From: Thermoplasmata archaeon
GTDB taxonomy: Archaea; Thermoplasmatota; Thermoplasmata; GCA-020350865
Direction: 5' to 3'
Length of the DNA stretch: 64,000 nucleotides
NCBI GenBank assembly: GCA_020348445.1
Contig: CP070751.1
Span: 3,206,621-3,270,620 of the forward strand
Position numbers and translations under genes: made by a program. Positions 8,116-15,049 of the stretch are shown here, one piece after another (the first letter of the stretch is position 1; the number at the start of each line of letters is the position of its first letter). Under the pieces are notes generated by a model. It was not told the origin of the DNA and did no database searches. It saw nothing but the letters and a program-made list of their open reading frames with translations.

Positions 8116-9567
8116 ATGCTTATCCTAAAGGACGAGTACGATGTGATCCACAATTTCGTGCTACTGGATGCACATACGCACCTTAGAGTTAACAAGTTAG
8201 AGGGACTTGTACCGTCCGAGTTCGTCAGAAGGTATTCCAAAGTCGTAAAGGACGTTGTCCGCGATATCAAAAAGAGTCCAAAGGAGTATCGATATCATTT
8301 CCCATGGAAATTGAAGAATATATCCACAGATTATTACCAATTCTGTCAGAGGGACATATATACAGTTTTTCACCCCGGGGAGGAACTGAGCAAAGCACCT
8401 GAAAAATACTCTTGCTTTGACTTCATAATCAGTTTCTCAGCAAATCTAACCTCACCTCTTCCCCGAGATTACAGAAACGCAAATTCCAGGGTAAGGGAGA
8501 CCCTGATAGAAAAATCTCCTGATGATAATTCTCCTCATAATAACTTCCGTTTCATAGGTTTTGGAAGACTGGATCCCAATCACAGTGATTCACTGGATAC
8601 CTTCGACAACGTGTGTCAGTTGGGATTAAGAGGCTTAAAACTTCATCCAAAGGAGGAACAATTCGAGATAAATGATGCGAAAACAAAATATATTCTTAAA
8701 AGAGCGGCAAATAATAATATGCCTATTATTTTCCACACACAAGATGGAATGGCCAGTAATATCGAGGAAGTGGTGAATGAAACAATTTCCGATTTCATCG
8801 ATGCAGATAAAACCGACTTGATACCAAGGCTGAAAGTAATATTAGGCCATGCCCCTTGGAATGGTGTTGGGAATAAAAAGTTATACAGGGCCCTTTCCCA
8901 TCCAAATATATTTGGCGAGCTATCAACCCTGAAACCTGATAGCTATGAGGATTTCTTCTCTTCTGCAAAAAAAGATGTTAAATATGAGCGCATATTCGAT
9001 GTGAAACAGCTGTCAGAGCTGGATAAAAAAACAGTAGAAAGGTTGTATTTTAATGCATTCGGTTACAACAAATTGAATTACTGGTCCAGCAAACTTATGT
9101 TCGGATCAGATACACCTTACCCGCCCTCCCATGGAGCCACCCCTTTAATCAAACACATGCTTAGCAAAAGATTTGTCGGCAATGCCTCAGATATTCAGAA
9201 TATACTGGCTGTTAGTGCTTTAAGGTTGATTCCCCCAATAGCCAGAGCCAATCCCCAAATAACCAGGGAAAAGGCCACAACAAGCGGACAATATCATCCT
9301 ATGCAGCTGGAGATTCAAAAAAAGGATTCCAAAATCCTGGGTATGGATCCCATTCTTGAGGTGTTTCCGAAAGTGAGAATAAGCGGTGCTGTCTTCAGCT
9401 TTCTAAAGAATGGAGATGTTGGAAGCTATTTGTACAAATCACTCTTCAGCCCAAAGAAGCCATTGAATACGGTGATCCCAAATCCGATAAACCTGCCGTA
9501 TTCATCCATGACCACCAGTAGAGTAAACATGACAAGGAACATCGAGATGAGCCTTGGAGAAGAGTAG
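8116..9567 (+). CDS. Amidohydrolase-superfamily metal-dependent hydrolase
   Basis: A protein of about 483 residues with the TIM-barrel amidohydrolase pattern: DAHTHLR at the first strand (metal-binding HxH), GLRGLKLHP (about 180), IIFHTQDG (about 210), VILGHAPW (about 245) and FGSDTPYP (about 330, catalytic Asp). This resembles the amidohydrolase-2/TatD-like group that hydrolyses C-N or C-C bonds. The start chosen is the ATG behind GGTGAT; a GTG at 8101 would overlap the ligase by 11 bases. Tight linkage to the GCS2-like ligase suggests one makes and the other trims the same amide product, which is inference. The C-terminal 90 residues lie outside the barrel. Confidence 0.8.
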   Translation: MLILKDEYDVIHNFVLLDAHTHLRVNKLEGLVPSEFVRRYSKVVKDVVRDIKKSPKEYRYHFPWKLKNISTDYYQFCQRDIYTVFHPGEELSKAPEKYSCFDFIISFSANLTSPLPRDYRNANSRVRETLIEKSPDDNSPHNNFRFIGFGRLDPNHSDSLDTFDNVCQLGLRGLKLHPKEEQFEINDAKTKYILKRAANNNMPIIFHTQDGMASNIEEVVNETISDFIDADKTDLIPRLKVILGHAPWNGVGNKKLYRALSHPNIFGELSTLKPDSYEDFFSSAKKDVKYERIFDVKQLSELDKKTVERLYFNAFGYNKLNYWSSKLMFGSDTPYPPSHGATPLIKHMLSKRFVGNASDIQNILAVSALRLIPPIARANPQITREKATTSGQYHPMQLEIQKKDSKILGMDPILEVFPKVRISGAVFSFLKNGDVGSYLYKSLFSPKKPLNTVIPNPINLPYSSMTTSRVNMTRNIEMSLGEE

Positions 9568-9633
9568 ACTCAATCGCTTTTTTCATATTGGTTTCGAAAG
9601 TATTATAAACAAATTTAGACTTTCTTGTTTTCG

Positions 9634-11016
9634 ATGACACTGATTCTCAAAGCTACTTTAAAGGACGGGATTGATTCCTGGCTCATTAAGATCAATACAA
9701 AAGTGGCTCAGGAAAACAATATCAAAAGAAACGACATATGCGAGGTTTTTAACAGGGACAGAGGCAGCTCCCGGCATCTTAGGGTGAGGGTGGACGGTAG
9801 AATAAAATCAAACTTTGCCATAATCAACAGGGAGACTGCTCAATTGGAGGGTGCTGCAAACAACGACCAACTGGAGATTTCAAAGGAAGAACCAGTTGAG
9901 GCCAAGGAACTGCTTGTGAGGGTGGAGATGGAGGGTGTGGAGCGCGAGGAGCAGATCAGGATCATGAGCGAGATAAATCAGAATCAGGGCGAGATTATAC
10001 ATAAATTCTTTAGAAAAAAGAAACCGGTTTTCAACCAGGGCCTTAAGATTTTTTGGAAAGAAAAGGACTTGAACCTTAAAATATTGAATGTGGACCCCTT
10101 TCCCTACGCTGCCTATGTTCCAGGTACGAAGGTCAGGGTAGCATTGACCTCACCCTTTAATGGTATTCTCATGGTGGATACGTCCGGTTCCATGTACAAA
10201 CAGCTCATTCCCAATGAACCAGGAACGCTTAGACTCTCAGATGATCCTATTCTAAACGAACTAATGGAGAATCCAAAATATTCTATGCTCAAAGACGTGA
10301 TAAATGCAATCGAGAATGATTCGCAGGTGCCGAGGCTGTACGGTGCCCTGGGTGCAGTTCTACTCTATTTCTCTGAGAAGGCTGAGAGGGAGCTTTCTGA
10401 AAAGGTGGGATTGATAAGCTACTCCAACAAGGCTAGGGTGGCAAGTTACAAATACAACAATGACAACAGGCTCTGGTTGCAGGTGGGAAAAGGCGGTATA
10501 ACCAACTCCGATCAATACAAAGAGATGTTGGTAAAAACGCTTTTTAACTGTATAGGTGAGAACACCAAAAAGGTCACACACGGATACAATGCGTTCGTTG
10601 AGGCTTGGAAATTGTACAAAATGATGTCCAAGGAAGGAAAGCCCCTTCCCACGATGATCGTGATATTATCTGATGGGGAGTTCAATGGAGACAAGGGTAG
10701 CTTCGCTAAATTGGAGGATGTTCAAAATGTCTCTGATAAGGTTATGGACCTCATCAACAAGGGATTTACTGGCGATAAAAGGGTCGTGATAAATGCGGTT
10801 TATATAGGCGATGACCAAAGTCCCAGGGGCCAGATAGCAATCGACACCTTGAAGAATATTACACAGGTAACCAATGGTGAATTGATCCAACCAAATCAAC
10901 TGGTGGAACTTGCTAAATTCTACGAAAACGCAGCTCGCTCATTGGTATATGACCTGGGTACCAAGGAAGAATTTGATGAAGAGGATGAAGAGGAAGAAGA
11001 GGAAGTTGGGGAATAA
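9634..11016 (+). CDS. Von Willebrand factor A domain protein
   Basis: A protein of about 460 residues. The N-terminal 130 residues form a beta-rich domain of unknown type. The VWA domain follows, with an intact MIDAS motif DTSGSM (about 185) and the later VGLISYSN and ILSDGEF segments, which binds a divalent metal and typically a protein ligand. The tail is very acidic (a run of Glu/Asp over the last 20 residues). No signal peptide is seen, so it is intracellular. ATG at 9634 is preferred over TTG at 9625 because a TATTATAAA box sits about 28 bases upstream, giving a leaderless message. Confidence 0.85.
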   Translation: MTLILKATLKDGIDSWLIKINTKVAQENNIKRNDICEVFNRDRGSSRHLRVRVDGRIKSNFAIINRETAQLEGAANNDQLEISKEEPVEAKELLVRVEMEGVEREEQIRIMSEINQNQGEIIHKFFRKKKPVFNQGLKIFWKEKDLNLKILNVDPFPYAAYVPGTKVRVALTSPFNGILMVDTSGSMYKQLIPNEPGTLRLSDDPILNELMENPKYSMLKDVINAIENDSQVPRLYGALGAVLLYFSEKAERELSEKVGLISYSNKARVASYKYNNDNRLWLQVGKGGITNSDQYKEMLVKTLFNCIGENTKKVTHGYNAFVEAWKLYKMMSKEGKPLPTMIVILSDGEFNGDKGSFAKLEDVQNVSDKVMDLINKGFTGDKRVVINAVYIGDDQSPRGQIAIDTLKNITQVTNGELIQPNQLVELAKFYENAARSLVYDLGTKEEFDEEDEEEEEEVGE

Positions 11017-11064
11017 GAACTGCAGAGCATAGATTAGGGTCCAAGTTCTGAGTGGAAAATATAT

Positions 11065-11463
11065 TTACTCTGTTTCTGAGCCTGTTTCTATAACTGTCAT
11101 GAATCCACAGACATCACAGACTATGGCCTCATCCACTGTGAAGTCGCCCACCTTCTCTGCGGTGTCCTTGATCATAACGTCCCCGATATTCAAATTCTCA
11201 TACTCTTTCAGTGTCCCTTCTTTACAAAGGCTGCATTTTTTATCTGTATCTTTTCTGGGTTTTCCTGAGGTTCCCCTGAAGTATATGGATTTACAGGATT
11301 CGCACCGCCAGGGGTTGATCTTGTAGTGGATGTTGTAGATATGGGAGACCATATCTTGTGCCAGGTCCAAATCGATATTCGCAAAGTCTGTTAGGGGTAA
11401 TGTGCTCATGTCAAGCTCTTTCACACTTTCCTCGGCTCCGCACCTTATGCAATTGTAGGGCAT
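11065..11463 (-). CDS. Multi-zinc-ribbon protein, paralog 1 (unknown function)
   Basis: A 132-residue protein with three Cys4-type pairs: CIRCG near the N-terminus, CESCKS in the middle followed by CSLCKEG, and a C-terminal CDVCG preceded by the block DFTVDEAIVC. At least two zinc ribbons are expected. The same order and the block FTxDEAxxC..CG recur in the adjacent gene at 11583 and in two genes at 31858 and 32347, so this is a four-member family in this genome. A TTTATATAAA box about 30 bases upstream implies a nearly leaderless mRNA. A GTG nine bases earlier is an alternative start. The function is unknown; binding of nucleic acid or protein is inferred from zinc ribbons in general. Confidence 0.75.
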   Translation of the reverse strand: MPYNCIRCGAEESVKELDMSTLPLTDFANIDLDLAQDMVSHIYNIHYKINPWRCESCKSIYFRGTSGKPRKDTDKKCSLCKEGTLKEYENLNIGDVMIKDTAEKVGDFTVDEAIVCDVCGFMTVIETGSETE

Positions 11464-11582
11464 TTTGACCACAGATATACATTAGGGCTTTTATATAAAT
11501 ATATTTTGCCCAGCATTAATACAAAAAATGGATAAAAAAAGGGCAAATCCATTATATATTTATTAAGTTGAAAAACCGGCTA

Positions 11583-11978
11583 TTAATCCTCGATTTCCTT
11601 ACCAGTTTCCAACACCCTCAAAAATCCGCATTTGTCGCAGACGAGGGCCTCGTCGATGGTCAGTTCGCCCACCCTCTCGAAGGTATCTCTGACAACAAGC
11701 TCCCCTATCGCCGCATTTTCAAATTCCGCGTACTTGCCTTTCTTGCAGAGCTTGCATTTGAATTTTGTTTTATTTCGCACATTATCTCCCCTTCCCCGGA
11801 GCAAAACGCTCTGGCATGCTTCGCATCGCCACGGAGGTAAAATATACAGCACATCCAGGGTATGTTTCGGGTCCTCTGTAAATATGTTGATATTGGCATA
11901 GTCGAGTTGGGAAAACGCCTCAGTGGAAAACTCCTTGACGCTCCCTTTTTTTCCGCATGTGGGACAATCGAAAGGCAT
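11583..11978 (-). CDS. Multi-zinc-ribbon protein, paralog 2
   Basis: A 131-residue tandem paralog of the neighbour at 11065. It has CPTCG at the start, WRCEACQS, CKLCKKG and the C-terminal block ELTIDEALVCDKCGF. The start MPFDC is chosen because it aligns with MPYNC of the paralog and a TTTTAATAAAT box lies about 35 bases upstream. An ATG five codons earlier is possible. Each gene of the pair has its own TATA box, so they are probably separately transcribed. No function is recognised. The spacing of Cys pairs is that of treble-clef or zinc-ribbon knuckles. Confidence 0.75.
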   Translation of the reverse strand: MPFDCPTCGKKGSVKEFSTEAFSQLDYANINIFTEDPKHTLDVLYILPPWRCEACQSVLLRGRGDNVRNKTKFKCKLCKKGKYAEFENAAIGELVVRDTFERVGELTIDEALVCDKCGFLRVLETGKEIED

Positions 11979-12060
11979 TATTTCACCATTCATGTATCGA
12001 GGAGTATTTATTAAAAGTTTTTGAGTTGATTAAAAAGGTAAAAGGAGTGCGAGGATTGGG

Positions 12061-12109
12061 TGTGTCCGAGATTAAGATTGAAGTCGAATACTAACATAAC
12101 TCGTACACA
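12061..12109 (+). repeat. TTAAGA-loop hairpin, copy A
   Basis: Stem TGTGTCCGAG at 12061-12070 pairs with CTCGTACACA at 12100-12109 (one mismatch). The 29-base loop begins ATTAAGAT and ends CATAA. The same loop ends, loop length and stem length occur in copies B, C and E with different, compensated stem sequences. A tRNA-Leu-end-like TGCGAGG lies just to the left at about 12049. Confidence 0.7.
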
Positions 12110-12123
12110 AAGCCATTTTGCGT

Positions 12124-12137
12124 GTGTCCGAGATTAA
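12124..12137 (+). repeat. Half copy of the hairpin element (left arm only)
   Basis: GTGTCCGAGATTAA repeats exactly the left stem and loop start of copy A, 62 bases downstream, but no matching right arm follows. It could alternatively pair with the right arm of copy A. It looks like a truncated duplicate. Confidence 0.5.
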
Positions 12138-12190
12138 TAGATATTATTGGACCTAAACATTCCCGAATTTCATTATAACGAAGTTGAGGG

Positions 12191-12261
12191 TGCGAGGGCC
12201 TCGTGTTCAAGTTATGCTTATACTATGTTCGTATCTTAAGCTTGAACACAAAACCCACGCA
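12191..12261 (-). repeat. TTAAGA-loop hairpin, copy B, with tRNA-Leu-like outer stem
   Basis: On the minus strand the arms at 12241-12261 and 12191-12211 form about 20 pairs with one mismatch around a 29-base loop that begins CTTAAGAT and ends CATAA. The inner nine pairs are GTGTTCAAG/CTTGAACAC. The outer seven (GCGTGGG with CCCTCGC) nearly copy the acceptor stem of tRNA-Leu, whose 3' end is 28 bases upstream on the same strand. Confidence 0.7.
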
Positions 12262-12289
12262 TCTTTGATTGTTGAATAATAATATACGA

Positions 12290-12373
12290 TGCGAGGGTTG
12301 GGATTTGAACCCAAGAACCTCTATGGACAGGACCCTCAATCCTGCGCCGTTGACCAAGCTTAGCTACCCTCGC
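12290..12373 (-). tRNA. tRNA-Leu (anticodon GAG)
   Basis: An 84-base type II tRNA. The acceptor GCGAGGG (12373-12367) pairs with CCCTCGC, discriminator A at 12290. The D arm starts TAGCTAAGC and contains GGTCAA. The anticodon stem is CAGGA/TCCTG with loop TTGAGGG, so the anticodon is GAG. A long variable arm follows, and the T arm is TTGGG/CCCAA around TTCAAAT. No intron and no encoded CCA are seen. It decodes CUC/CUU leucine codons. Several fragments of its 5' and 3' ends are repeated within 250 bases on both sides. Confidence 0.93.
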
Positions 12374-12410
12374 ATTAAGGCGGATTACAGCTGATAGGAT
12401 AGCTAAGCTC
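12358..12410. repeat. Inverted repeat overlapping the tRNA-Leu 5' end
   Basis: AGCTTAGCTACCCT at 12358-12371 (inside the tRNA) and AGGATAGCTAAGCT at 12397-12410 are inverted copies with one mismatch in 14. The right arm therefore resembles an inverted fragment of the tRNA 5' end. This fits local rearrangement of tRNA sequence. Confidence 0.55.
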
Positions 12411-12445
12411 GCTCCCGAAGACAAACCTATGGGTTGTTAAGGTGA

Positions 12446-12466
12446 AGGGTTGGATTCTCCAACCCT
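12446..12466. repeat. Perfect 9-bp hairpin
   Basis: AGGGTTGGA, loop TTC, TCCAACCCT. The left arm also resembles the tRNA-Leu 3' segment (GAGGGTTGGGAT). No T-run follows on either strand, so it is not an obvious terminator. Confidence 0.5.
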
Positions 12467-12490
12467 GGGCCGCAGGATATGTTTTTATTT

Positions 12491-12543
12491 CCGAGGGCTA
12501 AGATGGGGCCCTTGGCCGCATCTGGCGTAGCTACCCTCGCATT
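12491..12543. repeat. Long imperfect hairpin containing a tRNA-Leu 5'-end copy
   Basis: CCGAGGGCTAAGATG pairs in segments with CATCT, TAG and CCCTCGC at 12519-12540. The 16 bases at 12528-12543 are identical to 12361-12376, the tRNA-Leu 5' end and flank. The rest does not fold as a tRNA, so I call it a tRNA-derived palindrome, not a second tRNA gene. It may be a small structured RNA. Confidence 0.45.
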
Positions 12544-12620
12544 TGAGGTAGTGATTAACCCTAATGGATAAGGTTGTTTAAGTCAATTGCTGTTGGTTTT
12601 TGTATTGATTTCTGGGTGGG

Positions 12621-12668
12621 TGCCCTTAGGCTTAAGATATCAGCTCATAACTACATAACCTAAGGGCA
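12621..12668 (+). repeat. TTAAGA-loop hairpin, copy C
   Basis: Perfect 10-bp stem TGCCCTTAGG/CCTAAGGGCA around a 28-base loop that begins CTTAAGATAT and ends CATAA. The stem sequence differs from copies A, B and E while pairing is kept. It lies 155 bases before the thymidylate synthase start. Confidence 0.7.
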
Positions 12669-12822
12669 AAGTGGACTATGAATTAGTCATATAGGAAATG
12701 GAATAGGCCACGATGGAGGGGGTAGTGGAAGGAGGGGAGTCTAGGGAGGAGTGGGCACTAGATGTTGTAAAGAAATCCAATACCACAAACTACAAATCGA
12801 TTTATCCCTATACGGGAAATTC

Positions 12823-13500
12823 ATGCCCGAGCAAGAAGAAAAGGAGCTGAAATTCGAGTTCATAAAGGCCTTCAGCTTACCTGATGCATGGTACCAGTGC
12901 CTAACCAGAATCTTTGAAAGCGGCCATGAATACACAATAGACAGGGGAAGCTATGAAGGTCAAAAACGCTTGGAATTTGATTACATAACAGTGCAGATCA
13001 CCCATCCATTTGTCAAGCCCCTGGTACCTGACATCCCAGAAGGACTTGGCGTTCCGCCTCCGTCCTCAATTGAGTATGTGGAGAAGTACCTGGAGAAGAT
13101 CATTACCTCTGTAAAAAGCCCTGAGGAGGATTATACATACGGAGAGGACCTGGAGAGGCAGATTCCCCATGTCATAGAGATGTATAAAAGAGATGGCTTT
13201 GGAACAAACCAGGCCTACATGGCCGTGGGAAATGCAGATTCCCTGCTTTTAAATGACCCACAATGCCTTAGGGGAGTGGACACCAGAATCAGGTACGGCA
13301 AGCTCAATTTCATGCTGTATTTCAGGTCCTGGGACCTGTGGGCGGGCTTTCCTTCTAATCTGGCCGCTCTTCAAATGGTAAAGGAGTACATGGCAAAGGA
13401 GGTAGGGGTTGAGGATGGGGAAATCATAGCCTCAAGCAAGGGCTTGCACCTCTACGACTACGCCTGGGATATGGCAAAAAAACGTCTTAGGAAAATCTAA
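12823..13500 (+). CDS. thyA: Archaeal-type thymidylate synthase (ThyA family)
   Basis: Makes dTMP from dUMP using methylene-tetrahydrofolate or a related carrier. The 225-residue protein matches the short archaeal ThyA group: SLPDAWYQC near the N-terminus, the catalytic Cys in DPQCLRGVDTR (about residue 148), RSWDLWAGFPSNLA (phosphate and pyrimidine binding) and ASSKGLHLYDY near the end. ATG at 12823 gives the usual length. A GTG at 12751 directly behind GGGAGGA is an alternative that adds 24 residues. Members of this group may use a methanopterin-type or other C1 donor, so cofactor identity is open. The gene stands alone between the tRNA-Leu region and a noncoding stretch. Confidence 0.88.
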   Translation: MPEQEEKELKFEFIKAFSLPDAWYQCLTRIFESGHEYTIDRGSYEGQKRLEFDYITVQITHPFVKPLVPDIPEGLGVPPPSSIEYVEKYLEKIITSVKSPEEDYTYGEDLERQIPHVIEMYKRDGFGTNQAYMAVGNADSLLLNDPQCLRGVDTRIRYGKLNFMLYFRSWDLWAGFPSNLAALQMVKEYMAKEVGVEDGEIIASSKGLHLYDYAWDMAKKRLRKI

Positions 13501-13518
13501 AATCCATTGAAAAAAGAT

Positions 13519-13555
13519 ACCTACTTGAAAACCGGATGCTGATTTCCAAGTAGGT
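13519..13555 (+). repeat. Hairpin downstream of thyA
   Basis: ACCTACTTG pairs perfectly with CAAGTAGGT around a 19-base loop, starting 19 bases after the thyA stop. A weaker outer pairing AAATCC/GGATTT encloses it. No T-run follows at once, so it may be a 3'-end stabilising structure more than a terminator. Confidence 0.45.
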
Positions 13556-13894
13556 GCGGATTTTGCCCACGCCGCTCCTAAGTTCCTTTTATAACAAATA
13601 TGTGGGGTTGGGTACTCAGAAGTGCGATATTTGAGATTAATACTGTATCTACTACTTAACGGTTTTAGAACAATTTTTGAACATTATTAGGGATACTATC
13701 CCAAATTGTACAAGATTGTTAATGCAAGAATTAAGATTTTTTTTATCTCGGCACTTTTACAATTTCTTTTAAAAAGCCAGGCATGACTTTTTGGCTTCTA
13801 CTTTCATTTTCCTCTGCCTTTCATCTTTAATAATAATCCCCCCTATAGTAACCTTTGCCTACATAGAAGAAAAACGGTAGGAGGTGTAAAACGC
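13556..13894. other. Noncoding stretch, no gene recognised
   Basis: About 340 bases with stops in all frames and no RNA I can identify. It has one T-run (eight T near 13737) that could terminate rightward transcription. Confidence 0.4.
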
Positions 13895-14011
13895 ATGTTT
13901 ATTGTGCCCAAAAATAGAGGTTATGTCCTTCTGACATCTTTCCAGGCCTTAAGACATCTGGCCATGGAAACTGTTGAGGAGTACTACAATGGCTGGAAGC
14001 TGATTGAATAA
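13895..14011 (+). CDS. Small hypothetical protein (38 residues)
   Basis: A short frame with a very good ribosome binding site (TAGGAGGTG, 8 bases before ATG). The protein starts MFIVPKNRGYVLL, has an amphipathic centre (ALRHLAMETVEEYY) and ends WKLIE. It has no Cys pair and no membrane segment. It stands alone between thyA and the convergent TPD nuclease. It may be a genuine small protein or the remnant of a longer one. The family is not recognised. Confidence 0.45.
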   Translation: MFIVPKNRGYVLLTSFQALRHLAMETVEEYYNGWKLIE

Positions 14012-14096
14012 TGATTTTAATTGGAATCATCTAGACTTATTTTCCGTAATATAATCTCATTATATTAGCTGAAAACACGGTTAAAACAAATTCCCC

Positions 14097-14855
14097 TCAA
14101 CTTGCTTTAAGGTCCTCTTCAAAAAAGCTCTCGTCCACAATGAGCACATTCTTTGGTGCGTGTGCGCCATCGATGAATCCGAACCAGTAGACCACGATAC
14201 CCTGCCCAAATATTTCTGTATATGCCTTAAGCTGTCTTTTGGTATTTCTTCGAATTTCAGTCTCGTCACCGAAGCTGGCTTTTGACTCGATCCATTTTAT
14301 GCTCATTCCATTTGTCTGAAGGGGTTTGGAAAGGAGTGCATCAGGAGTTTTTGAATACTGGCCCTTTAACTCGTTTTCAGTTTTATATTTCAAGTTCTGT
14401 TTGTCCAGCCACTCACAAAGCCTCCGCTCCCCCATTTTACCTCTTTTATACTGCATCTCGTTTCCCTCGGGGGAGTACACTATGTCTTTTTCAACAATCT
14501 CTGATATCTCCTTTCGCATACGGTTATCCTTGATATTTTCGGGATTTTTAACTAAATCCCAGAATCGTTTTCTTGTGATGTTGTTTTCCAAAAGGATCAG
14601 ATATGCCGTTAAAATAGGGGGAAATTTTAATTCCCGGGAAAGAGAAAGAAATGATCTACCCTCATTCCATTTTTTAAGGAGGCTCTTGGCACGATGTTTC
14701 ACCTTATAAAAGCGTCTTGTAGCCAATCTTACGGTCTTCTGGGTGTAGAGCACCAAAACCAATTCCCGATCCAGGCCGGTGTTCTTTGCTACTCGATCAA
14801 TATCACCCAGGTTATTGAGTTCATCGTACAATCGTTTGTATTCACTTTTTTTCAT
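14097..14855 (-). CDS. TPD-motif nuclease-like protein (CDIN1/C15orf41-like)
   Basis: A 252-residue protein. The N-terminal 110 residues are helical with HTH-like character (IDRVAKNTGLDRELV). The C-terminal half carries the motif KTPD (in SKTPDALL, about 170) followed by WIESKASFGD, the D...ExK pattern of PD-(D/E)xK nucleases. This arrangement is that of the TPD family, which includes human CDIN1/C15orf41 and many archaeal proteins. ATG at 14855 has GGAAAG at good spacing; a TTG five codons upstream is an alternative. It is divergent from the RPA operon, so a DNA repair or replication-linked role is plausible. The substrate is unknown. Confidence 0.75.
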   Translation of the reverse strand: MKKSEYKRLYDELNNLGDIDRVAKNTGLDRELVLVLYTQKTVRLATRRFYKVKHRAKSLLKKWNEGRSFLSLSRELKFPPILTAYLILLENNITRKRFWDLVKNPENIKDNRMRKEISEIVEKDIVYSPEGNEMQYKRGKMGERRLCEWLDKQNLKYKTENELKGQYSKTPDALLSKPLQTNGMSIKWIESKASFGDETEIRRNTKRQLKAYTEIFGQGIVVYWFGFIDGAHAPKNVLIVDESFFEEDLKAS

Positions 14856-15049
14856 CGAAACACTTTCCAAATAAAAAGTGCATTTGCCTATTTTCTGGTC
14901 GTAGATTTAGATATGAGCTTAACGTATAAGAATATTTCTGGTTATTTATCTTTCTAATCCTTTCACTCACCCCCCTCCCGCAAATATATAAGCAGACACA
15001 GCATTGGGGTTGTGAGACAATTCCTATATAGAAAATGGAGGAATCTGAA

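Noticed and set aside
12445..12545. Possible second tRNA beginning GCGAGGGTAGCTAC on the minus strand
   Set aside because: Only the 5' 13 bases match; no anticodon arm, T arm or acceptor 3' half can be formed.
13725..13760. Further TTAAGA-loop hairpin copy (ATTAAGAT near 13733)
   Set aside because: No pairing arms flank it and no ATAA end lies at 28-29 bases.
13940..13975. CTTAAGAC inside the 38-residue gene as a hairpin family member
   Set aside because: It has a short local palindrome (TTTCCA/TGGAAA) but the loop is far too short and its ending differs.
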